From assembly GCF_004664715.2 (NCBI RefSeq), contig NC_051069.1:252001-316000 (forward strand): a DNA stretch of 64,000 nucleotides, written 5' to 3'. Both the position numbers and the translations under genes were made by a program. The number at the start of each line of letters is the position of its first letter. Position 1 is the stretch's first letter. Origin of the DNA: Peromyscus leucopus (Eukaryota; Chordata; Mammalia; Rodentia; Cricetidae). The notes below the pieces were generated by a model. It was not told the DNA's origin, ran no database searches, and saw nothing but the letters and a program-made list of their open reading frames with translations. Of the stretch, positions 55,650 through 64,000 are shown one piece after another.

Positions 55650-55960
55650 ATTGTACTGTCTCGTCCCCAATGAAGCGCTTCATTCTCATTCTGAGGAGTA
55701 ATTCACGGCAAAGACAACTGTTCAGTTATGCAAATTGACAGAAGAGAATAATGTAGCTTTCTCGTTTTTCTTATATCATATTGGAAAAACACTGGAAAGG
55801 GTAAAAGGCCGCATAATTACACTGTTAGGAAAGGTCACATGGACAGACATCACACAGGTCAGGCCAAGTAGCTGTGTAACCCAAGTGTTACTTCCAACCG
55901 GCTTCCCAGGCTCCGGAGGATAGTCTTCGTAGTGCCCCAGCCCTTTGGACTTCTTTGACA
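55650..55960. promoter_or_regulatory. Candidate conserved non-coding element
   Basis: Compact unique block with 'gttatgcaaattgacagaag' (an ATGCAAAT octamer-like core, 55725-55732) and 'aggccgcataattacactgt'. No repeats or exon signals. Enhancer assignment is inference. Confidence 0.35.
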
Positions 55961-56830
55961 TTACGGTCGGCAAGCCTTGGAATCTCCACTAAGCCCTCAT
56001 GCTCATTCATAGATGGCGGCAGTGGTAATACTGGGACTCTCTGCCGTCCGTGGCCCAGGTGCTTAATTATAGATGGCAGTGGGCTTGTGTTATGGAGGCA
56101 GAAGGGACACGGTTCTTCATTTCTCTGGGATAAAAGGCCAGGACTACAATCACTGAGTTGTATCTCCGTACATGTTCCGTTTGTTGAGATGCTGCCGGGC
56201 TGCTTTCCAGAGGGGCTCCATCGCGCTACCTCCCACCGAGCTATTCCCACTAACAGTGGAGGGGCCGGAGTTGGGCATGGGCATTTTTTAGCTGTTCTAA
56301 TCGGGCACACTGTAATGCTTTACTGTGGTTGGAATGTGCAGTTCCCTGACAATGAACGGTGCTGAGCCCACGGCCCTGTGCTTTCCATCATCCACGTATG
56401 TGTCTCTCGAGTGAAATGGATCCTTATATGGATATGACAAGGCTGCGGCCTCACGAATTCACAGCAGCGACAGCTGCTTATTTAAGAATGAGTCCGTAAG
56501 CTTTTAGTCATGGTTGGGGAAGCTTATCAGCTGAGGTGGGCTGCTGGAGGAGAGGAAGCCCTTTTCTTTAGTGACATAGCCGCTGCTGAGTTACTCCTGC
56601 TCGGGTGGGTAGTTCCACACCCACGCCACTGTGGGTGGTTCTGGTTAAACCCAGCAGGTCACCGAGCAAAAACCAAAAACAGGACAGGTAGAATGGGGAC
56701 TCGGGGGATGGGCTGCTGGAGAGGGAGGAGGGTGAGAGGACAGAGGGATGTGACCGGAATGCGTTATAGACATGCGCTGAAGTATTGAAGAATAAAATGA
56801 GGAGAAACCAAACCCCAAACCCCGAGGTGT
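55961..56830. other. Unassigned unique sequence
   Basis: No repeat. Frames of 136-140 codons overlap on opposite strands at 55888-56365 with no recognisable family. Treated as chance. Confidence 0.4.
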
Positions 56831-56839
56831 CTCCGCATG

Positions 56840-57260
56840 TGTTTTGGCCGTTTCTGGTTAGACACATTCCTGTCACTGGAGCATTCTTTAGGTACGGGTA
56901 CTCGGAGGGACACGAGCTCTGAAAATGACTCTCCTCGGTTGTCGTTTCCTCCTAAGAGATTCCCAAGAATAAAACGTTCGCATTTTAATGAGATTAGGCT
57001 AATTTTCCCATCATGGAGAATACTTTGGGCGACAAATGGAGGAACTCTTTCATCTATCCTACGTGCTGAAGGGTTTCTCCTATTTTTTCCTAAAACTCTT
57101 TTACGCTGTGCTTCATGTTTAAGTATGCGAGCCATTCTGACTGAATTCGCATACACTGTGAATCGGAGGCCAAGGTTCGTTGTTTAAACCTTGGGTGTTC
57201 ATTTGTCCCATCACTATTTAAAGGGCTGATAATTCGTTCATCGAGTCAGCTTCGCACATT
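56840..57260. promoter_or_regulatory. Candidate conserved non-coding element
   Basis: Unique block of balanced AT/GC words with scattered CpGs ('aataaaacgttcgcatttta', 'tgagattaggctaattttcc'). CpGs kept outside islands often indicate constraint. A 116-codon frame crosses it without a recognised family. Confidence 0.35.
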
Positions 57261-57444
57261 AGTCAGAACCTTGAGGGATCTATTTGTATGGGTCTATATA
57301 GCTGGGCATCCTTTTCTTTCCTCTTAATCTAGATGACTACCACGCACCAATGCCGTGACGTCTTGGTTGTTTTCACTAATCCAGACTTTCTTCCCAGATA
57401 ATTTCAGAAGAATCTTCCCTGCTTCTAAAACATGTCTTGCTGAT

Positions 57445-57678
57445 AAGGACCGGGTACACCTGTACACAAATCCTTGGAGGACAGATAACGAGCAGGTACA
57501 CCTGTGCACAGACCCCAGGAGGATGGATAAGGACTGGGTACACACCTGCACACAGACCCCCAGAGGATGGATAAGGACCAGGTACACACCTGCACACAGA
57601 CCCCCAGAGGATGGATAAGGACTGGGTACACCTGCACACAGACCCCAGGAGGATGGATAAGGACCGGGTACACCTGCC
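57445..57678. repeat. 42-44-bp minisatellite, ~5.5 units
   Basis: Units of pattern aaggaccgggtacacctgca, cacagaccccaggaggatgg, at; some carry a two-base insertion. It abuts a B1 5' fragment at 57679-57727 ('ctagaattaaaggtgtgagc'). Confidence 0.95.
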
Positions 57679-57727
57679 CCTGCCTCTGGAGCAGCTAGAA
57701 TTAAAGGTGTGAGCCACCACTCTTGGC

Positions 57728-58330
57728 CTAGCTTAATATTTTAATAAACTCAAAGCAAAGAAACAGCCTTTGAAATGTCCTACTCCATCCATAATTATAG
57801 CCATGTTCACAGGAGATGAAAGTTAAAACTCTAACAGCACAAGCTGTAAAAGCCTGGGCAGTGGGCAAGCACTTTAATGCCCGATGTCAGCAAAGAAGCT
57901 GGCAGCATAGACTTTATTTAGACTAATTACTTAAGACCTCGAACATAACCAAATCTTTTTGTTGTTTTTTTATGGTTCCCTCCAAGGGATGAGTGGTGAT
58001 TATGTTTCATGCGGCAAATGGGGCTTCTCTGATTGCTTTGCCGCTCTGGGTCATCAGGACGGAGCTAGGACGAGCTCACATGCTTTGAATTACTCTGGAA
58101 GTATGCATTCAAGTAAGTGAACCTTGGCACCTTTTCCAGATCGGTGTGTGAAAACGCAAAGTCGCCTTTGTCCGGAACTGCTCCTTTACATACCAAAAGA
58201 TTAGCCATACCTCTTGAGAGAGAGGGGATGTAAAAATGGGAATGCAGAAGAAAAGAATCTTGTTTTTACAATGGGGTCAGACTACATGTATTCTTTGTCT
58301 GAAGAGCTGCTGTTTGGGATTTGTTATTGT
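57728..58330. promoter_or_regulatory. Possible conserved non-coding sequence
   Basis: Repeat-free, with 'gactaattacttaagacctc' (57922) and 'attgctttgccgctctgggt' (58033). Weaker case than the neighbouring candidate blocks. Confidence 0.25.
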
Positions 58331-58387
58331 TTTTAATTGTGGTGGTGGGTGTTTCTTGTTTTTGTTTTGGCTTTTTTTGTTTCATTT

Positions 58388-58533
58388 TTTTGAGACAGGG
58401 TTTCTCTGTGTAGCTTTTGGAGCTTGTCCTGGAACTCACTCTGTAGACCAGACTGGCCTCAAACTCACAAAGATCCACCTGCTTCTGCCTCCTGAGTGCC
58501 GGAATTAAAGGCATGCACCACCACCACTTGGCT
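58388..58533 (-). mobile_element. B1 SINE
   Basis: Antisense, complete: 'gagacagggtttctctgtgt' to 'gcatgcaccaccaccacttg'. Confidence 0.92.
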
Positions 58534-58547
58534 GGTGGTTTTTGTTT

Positions 58548-58775
58548 TTTTTTTTTTTTTTTTTTTTTAAAAGACAGAGTCTCATGTAGCCCAGGCTGGT
58601 CTTGAACTAACTGTAGCTAATCTTGAACTACTGATTCTCCTGGCTGTACCTCCCGAGCACTGGGATTAAGACATGAATGACCACACCTGTTTTGCGCAGT
58701 GCTGGGCATAGTAGAAGCCAAGGCTTCTTGCTTGTTAGGCAAGTACTTTCCCAAGGGAGCCATGCCCCCAGCCTA
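58548..58775 (-). mobile_element. RSINE/B4-like SINE with long poly(T)
   Basis: 'gacagagtctcatgtagccc', 'gagcactgggattaagacat' and 'ttgttaggcaagtactttcc'. Confidence 0.75.
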
Positions 58776-59138
58776 GATCTATCACTGAGTGGACTGCTTC
58801 CCATGGTCTTACCACCAGGGTGCCACTGTAGATAATCCCAGTATCCACCCCAAGTTCCATTGTCCTGTGTCATCCTGTGTGCTGTGGGTTATTTTTATAA
58901 AACATATAACTAGACTACATTTTGAAATTCATTTGTCAATCTTTGTATTTTAAGAATCACTTTAAATCTTCATTTCTTTTGATTGTTCATGTCTTAAATT
59001 TCCCTACCACAATCATACTATTTTCTATTTTATTTGTCTATTGGTTTGTTTGTTGTTGTTTTAAATGCTTGAGATTTACTTTTTCTTCTTTTACTGATTT
59101 CAAGTTATTGAGCTATACATGATTGAAAAACTAAAGTC
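58776..59138. other. Unassigned AT-rich sequence
   Basis: Nothing recognised; T-rich 3' half. Confidence 0.4.
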
Positions 59139-59310
59139 AGCTGGGCAGTGGTGGAGCACACCTTTAATCCCGACACTTGGGAGGCAGAGGCAGGTGAATC
59201 TCCAAGTTCCAGGCCAGCCTGGTCTACTGAATGAGTTCCAGGAGAGCCAGGGCTACTCAGAGAAACCCTAAAGAAAGAAACCCTATTTTCTAAAACAAAA
59301 ATAAATAAAT
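59139..59310 (+). mobile_element. B1 SINE
   Basis: 'gctgggcagtggtggagcac', 'ttgggaggcagaggcaggtg' and 'gccagggctactcagagaaa', then an A-rich tail. Confidence 0.9.
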
Positions 59311-59404
59311 AATAAAAAGAAGGAAAACTAGAATCAGTCAACTATTTCCTCTTTTTAAATTGTTTTAGGCTGATTTAGGTGTTTTGGTTTTTGTTTGTGC
59401 GTTT

Positions 59405-59580
59405 GTTTTCATGAGGATGAATATCTTGCTTGCATTTATGTTCATGCACCATCTGTGTGCCTGGTGACATTAGAGGTCAGGAGAGGGCATCAGATCCCTG
59501 AAGCTGCCGTGCGGGTGCTGGGACCTTGGTCCTCTGGAGGAGCAGCCTGTGCGCCTCACTGCTGACCATCTCTCCAGCCC
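59405..59580 (-). mobile_element. B2/B3 SINE
   Basis: 'ggtcaggagagggcatcaga', 'gtcctctggaggagcagcct' and 'gaccatctctccagcccc'. Confidence 0.82.
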
Positions 59581-59611
59581 CTCACTGTAGCCTCTTAACA
59601 ACGGAAGACCC

Positions 59612-59764
59612 TGTTGCAGTTTAAGTATGAATGACCCCATAAGCTCACTCTGCACGCTTGGCCCCAGCTGCCGGTCTGTGGAAGGCTGTGGAAATTGTAG
59701 GAGTTAGAGCCTTGTTAGAGGACATGGGTCACTGTTGGTGGGTCTGAAGGCTTTACAGCTAAAA
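59612..59764 (+). mobile_element. MaLR/ERVL-like LTR fragment
   Basis: 'gtatgaatgaccccataagc' and 'gtcactgttggtgggtctga' resemble the beginning of the LTRs at 21333 and 62600. It is interrupted by a class I LTR. Confidence 0.5.
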
Positions 59765-59768
59765 CTAC

Positions 59769-60325
59769 TGTGAGACCAAAATGAGCCATCTTAGAAATAA
59801 GACCAAAATGCTTTCACCCTAAAATTAAGGCCTAAGATTTCTCCTTTTGGGAATAGGCCATTAGTTTCTGAAACCAGTCAGTTCAGATTCCAGAAACCAG
59901 GAAGTGTAAAAGTACAGAGTCACAAGATAGTCACGAGGTAATGCCTGCCAGACTATGGAATGTCCTCTCCCTGGTTTCCAGGGTAACTGACCACAGAAAT
60001 GCCCCCACCTGAGGGCAGCCAATGAGAAATGGTGGTGGGCAACCACTCCCTTAGAAGTAATTTCTAGAAGTCCCTAGAAGCGAGCCAATCAGAATTGTAT
60101 CCATACTAGCACCCCTAAATGATGTAACCTTGTGACTTTTCCCTTTAAAAACTGAGCTTGCAGACAGGTGGGCACTTCCTCCAGCCTCCACTGCGTTGAA
60201 TGTATCGGACGAAGTCCCTGCCTAGGCTTGTATTGCTTTTGGATATCCAGAATTAAACCTTGCTTTTGCATTCCGGCATGCTCGTCTTTGGTGGTCTCTC
60301 TGGGGGTCACGATCTGGGCACAACA
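59769..60325 (+). mobile_element. Solo LTR, class I (gamma-type) ERV, 4-bp duplication
   Basis: 557 bp starting TGTGAGACC and ending GGGCACAACA, with ctac at 59765-59768 and 60326-60329. In order it shows a CCAAT box (gagccaatcag, about 60081), a TATA-like ctttaaaaactgagc (about 60142), ATTAAA at 60252 as a polyadenylation signal and a U5-type end (tggtggtctctctgggggtc). Gammaretroviral integrations make 4-bp duplications, which fits. No coding sequence is attached. Confidence 0.85.
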
Positions 60326-60329
60326 CTAC

Positions 60330-60918
60330 AATTTTTAATGTTTGAGTAAGTTTTATGATTTTGTTATAATCTATTTCATTGTTGGTTATCAAAATCTTAC
60401 TGTGCTCCATGTACTAATTAAATTTATCATCGCCATCTACTCATGAGGCAAAAGAGGAGTGGGTAGGACTGGGTACTAAACCTTTGTGGTTTCAGGCATC
60501 CATTGTGCAACTTAGAATATGTTCCCTAACAGGAAGAGAGAGCCACTGTTGGGACATCAAGGGAGACAGAGGGAGGATGTACTCAGCACAGGATTCCTCT
60601 TAGAGATAGTGGTCAGGGCAATGGATACAAACCCTGTAAATGTAATCATTGCCACTGAATAAGATTTTGTACAGAAATATGAAGTAGGAGTTCAGATGAC
60701 TATGACAAGCTATACCTGGAAGAAGCCAAGGGCCTTTCCAGAGGATAAAGCCAGGGCTTAAGGAGTCTTGATGATACTGGTTTTTGAATATTAGCCATTT
60801 CCTGCAATCAATTTCTTGGGTGCTATTGTAGCTTTTCCATTTCTAGAACAGTGTGTTTGATCATTCACTGGGCACAAGTTCCCCTATACAATTAAAGTAT
60901 TTGGATAATATCCCCCAA
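60330..60918. other. Unassigned sequence, probably old repeat
   Basis: 'aacctttgtggtttcaggca' at 60480 has the feel of an old transposon, but I cannot name it. Confidence 0.35.
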
Positions 60919-61605
60919 CTGTGCTAAAAGCAGTCACACAGCCAGACCCCTAATTTCAGGCCTTTCTGTAATTAGCATCATTAGCAACGCCCGGCTAGGA
61001 CCATCTCCGGACAAAACTATTTTATCTGAGATACCTTCCAGACTTGCTAAGGACAGACTGCAAATAAGGTAAGCATCCGGACCACCTGCTAGTCTCCTGA
61101 AATAAGGTAAATATCCATACAGAGACAACCGCCAAGGCCAGGCAGATGTTAGGGACAAACCTTTGTTTCTTGTGCATATTAAGCTTAACCCTCCTTTCTC
61201 TCAGCCCAAAATGATATCTCTGGACTTCCCCTTTAACAATTAACTCAGAACAAAAGGGCTTTCGCATACCAGGTGCATCAGGCTTCCTAGCTGCTGAGCA
61301 GACTTGCCCCACCAGAGCAGAAAGGGGCGGAGTCAGAGAACTTCAGATTGTGTGTGTGCAAAAACTGGACTGGGGAGAGGGAAGGGGAACGGAGATGGGA
61401 GGAACTTGGAACAACGAGAGGACAGGAGAGGAAGGGACAGGGAGGAACTAAGTGTGAGAACAGAACCGAAGCTGTGTAGATAGATTTTGACTTAGAAAAG
61501 TAAAGTGAATGGATTAAAGAGCTCGGTGTACTTAGATTCATTTGAGTATCCCTCAGGTTAATTAATTCTCCACTGGTAGCATCTCTTCTGGAACTCTGAG
61601 AAAAG
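60919..61605 (+). mobile_element. Probable LTR, unclassified
   Basis: Starts around 'tgtgctaaaagcagtcacac'. It includes a purine-rich stretch (61372-61460) and U5-like words 'aaagagctcggtgtacttag' and 'tcatttgagtatccctcagg'. The boundaries are guesses and no duplication was found. Confidence 0.4.
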
Positions 61606-61931
61606 GCTATTTAGGGGCTGGACCCTAATAGTCTTTGTTAATTTTGCTTAATGCTCACAGTGGTAAAGTTTGTACTGCATATATTTTATCACACACATTT
61701 AAAAAAAACATTATTGAGTTAAAAGCAAATCTGATGAAGGACCTAGACTGCACTACCAAATTTTAGGGAAAACAAGAAACAGAATAATGTGTTCATTAAC
61801 ACTATTGGGGTGGAATAATTTCACAATTTAAGAAACTCAGTATAATCCGACCAATCTGGTTTCTTCAACAATAAAAATCCATGGGAGAAAAAGGAAGTTA
61901 AACAGGAAACTGGAATTAAAAAAAAAAAAAA

Positions 61932-62115
61932 CCAACACTTTTATTGTCTGTGTCTGAGTGTCTGCCTGCATAGATGTATGTGTGCCATGTATGAAGTGCC
62001 CTAGGAGGCCAAAAGAGTATCAGATGCCCTGGGAATAGAGTTACAGGCATGTGCTGAACCAAGAACTTCTGCAAGAGCAGCAGGTGCACTTAACTACTTG
62101 GTGTCCCTCCATCCT
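61932..62115 (-). mobile_element. B2/B3 SINE, diverged
   Basis: 'aggccaaaagagtatcagat', 'aagagcagcaggtgcactta' and 'gtgtccctccatcc'. 61606-61931 is unassigned. Confidence 0.7.
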
Positions 62116-62119
62116 TGAG

Positions 62120-62575
62120 TTAAAACTGTAAAACTCTTAGGGAAAAAAGTTTATGATACCAGATTTGACAAGGGTAAGACATCAAAAAACACAGGCAACA
62201 GAAATAAAGATAGACAAATTGAACTACCAAAATTTAAGTTTTCTTGTCATCCAAAAACACAATCAGCAAAGTAAAAAATGAAACAAAACAAAACAAAAAA
62301 AGCCCAGCCCATATAATAGGAGAAAATATTTTAAATAAGTTATGTGATAAAGTAGTAATAACTATAATTTTGAAATAGTAAATTAAAAATGGAAACAGAC
62401 ACATCCCTAAAGAAGATATAAAAGTGGCCAGGAGATAATGAAAAGATGCTCAACATCACTAATGGTCAGAGAAATCAGCAACATCATTGACGACAGCTGA
62501 AAGGCGAAAGCCACTCAAACTACCACCCTCGGGTGAATAAAGTAAACAAACTGTAGTGTGCGTCCACCATGTCCC
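62120..62575 (+). repeat. Ancient L1 remnant, sense
   Basis: 'agaagatataaaagtggcca' and 'gatgctcaacatcactaatg' are L1 ORF2 C-terminal words, seen in better-kept form in the L1 at 36587-37903. Frames are broken. Confidence 0.7.
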
Positions 62576-62599
62576 GTCACGTGCCGAGTAAGGCATCTA

Positions 62600-63000
62600 T
62601 GGTGATCTGAATGAGCGACGGCCCCATAGGCTCACCTATTTGGATGCTTGGTCCCCAGTTGGTGGGAGTGTCTGGGAAGGATGAGGAGGCGTGTCTCTGT
62701 TGGACGAGGTGTGTCACTGGGGGTGGGCTCTGAGGTTTCAAAAGCCCACACCAGGCCTTTCTTCCCCTGTCCCTTTCCTCCCTCACCTCTCTTTCTCTCT
62801 TCCTCCAACGTGTGGATAAGACATAAGCTCTCAGCTACTGTCCAGTGCCATGCCTGCCTGTCTGCGGCCATGCTCCTCCCCGCCATGATGGTCATGGACT
62901 CACCCTGTGAACTGTTAAGTAAGTCCTCAAATAAATGCTTTCTTTTATGCATAGTCTTGGTCATGATGTTTCTTCACAGCACAGAAAAGTAACTAAGACA
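62600..63000 (+). mobile_element. LTR, MaLR/ERVL-like in appearance
   Basis: Same block order as 21333-21694: 'gatctgaatgagcgacggcc', 'ggtttcaaaagcccacacca', 'catgatggtcatggactcac' and a terminal 'aagtaactaagaca', with a CT-rich insertion in the middle. Confidence 0.65.
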
Positions 63001-64000
63001 GAAGTTATAGGTAATGAAACAAGCCAGTTTAAAAGGTACATACTGGTAAGAGGGCCTTGGTGCAGTCACCCTTAGAATTGTAAAGAGAACAGGATTCAGG
63101 GCTGGGGGAGATGATGGGGATGGGTGGTTGTTTGATGTTTCAGTTCCCCATGGTGGAAAGCATTTTGGAGATTGCTCACACCACAGGAATGTGATTAGTG
63201 CTGCTCAATTCTACAGTCAAATGATCAAGGTGGCATGGGTATCGACCGCGACTTATTTTTAAATGTTGAGCTTAACAATTAACCTTTTAGAGGGGTAGGA
63301 AAGGGTTTCAGTTAGGAAGAGGTGTGTCCATTTGTTGTCCTTTTATCCCTTTACTGTAGCTGGAATGGCATTCTGGAAGGAAGGCAAAATACAAAGTTAA
63401 AGTATTGAGTTCACAGGCTTAATTTTTATTTTCTTTAGAGATCATACCCAACTACCAATGTGTGAAGAATATGGTAGGATCAGAAAACCCTGATGACAAT
63501 GGGGACCTACTTTTGGAATGAACACGGGCAAATTTGAATATACAAGGAGGAGGGTCAGTTAGGATATATTGGAATCAGGTGCCATATGGCCTTTAAGAAT
63601 ATTTTCAAATTAAATTTTTGTGTATCAAGGATACCTCACCCACAGCCCTCCTGCTTTGCTTATTTGGAACAAAACTCAAATTGCCTATAATTTAGCTGTC
63701 AAATACCATTCCCAGTAGCCACCAAAGGCCCAGATAGAAGAGCATCTGCAGATACCTGGGTCCCTATGGAGTGGTTTCATTGTAAGGGCTTCAATAACAT
63801 GATCACAATGTGAATTTCAGAGCTTTCATTACCTACAGATCTGGAATCGAGGCTGGACATACAGAAAAGAACAAGCAGAAATCCCCTGTTCCAGGTCCAG
63901 TGCGACAAGAACAACTGTGTGCATCTGGTGGAGGATGTTCCTGTTGAAGGGTCCATTGGGTTGGGTCTTAATTTCTCAGGATTACTTTCTATTGGGGGAT
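63001..64000. other. Unassigned sequence to window end
   Basis: No SINE, microsatellite or recognisable frame. Parts of 63600-64000 have a retroviral-internal flavour, but I cannot support a call. Confidence 0.3.

Noticed and set aside
55888..56365. Opposed frames of 140 and 136 codons
   Set aside because: No family resemblance, no splice or Kozak support, and both strands open equally. Regulatory DNA or chance is more likely.
57324..57720. Cys/Val-rich repetitive frames
   Set aside because: Products of the 42-44-bp minisatellite.
1..64000. tRNA genes from B2/ID-like A and B boxes
   Set aside because: All such boxes lie in SINEs; no cloverleaf with an intact anticodon arm was found.

Overview
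This window is nuclear genomic DNA of a muroid rodent. It carries dozens of B1, B2/B3 and B4/RSINE-type SINEs, rodent LINE-1 (L1) sequence, endogenous retrovirus (ERV) LTRs and long (CA)n microsatellites. The L1 and LTR types, and a B1 variant whose right arm contains gcgcaaagctacacagag, suggest a cricetid (deer mouse, hamster or vole group) rather than Mus; that placement is inference. I found no intact cellular protein-coding gene, no tRNA, rRNA or other RNA gene, no CRISPR array and no bacterial-type operon. The only substantial coding remnants belong to retroelements: an ERV integrase, an L1 ORF1 start and an L1 ORF2 end. There is also one short hAT-transposase-like fragment. The window reads as an intergenic or intronic gene desert.

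Layout. 1-7.2 kb: an ancient minus-strand L1 that received a class II ERV (1378-5334, 6-bp target-site duplication) keeping an open integrase core. 7.2-12.2 kb: SINEs and a 3'-UTR-like retrocopy (8940-9516, 15-bp duplication). 12.5-13.2 kb: unique AT-rich DNA that looks like a conserved non-coding element. 13.4-15 kb: a solo LTR, a B1 and a 21-bp minisatellite. 16.3-18 kb: a B2 interrupted by a patchwork copied from three sites 1-1.5 kb away. 19.7-28.5 kb: three LTRs of a related group, one cleanly splitting a B2, and a hAT-like fragment. 28.5-35 kb: mostly unique DNA, including enhancer-like sequence at 33.8-34.7 kb. 36.6-37.9 kb: a 5'-truncated L1 with a 16-bp duplication. 39-47 kb: microsatellites and enhancer-like DNA around 43-44.7 kb. 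47.3-54.4 kb: old L1s, and a 4.05-kb chimeric insertion (50141-54191) joining an L1 5' end to a non-L1 3'-UTR-like tail inside one 13-bp duplication at a TT/AAAA site. 55.6-58.3 kb: further enhancer-like unique DNA and a minisatellite. 59-64 kb: a class I solo LTR (4-bp duplication), other LTRs and old L1.

No gene set works together here. The main content is a stratified record of retrotransposition and local rearrangement around several candidate regulatory islands. All family names come from reading sequence from memory of consensus features; no database search was run.
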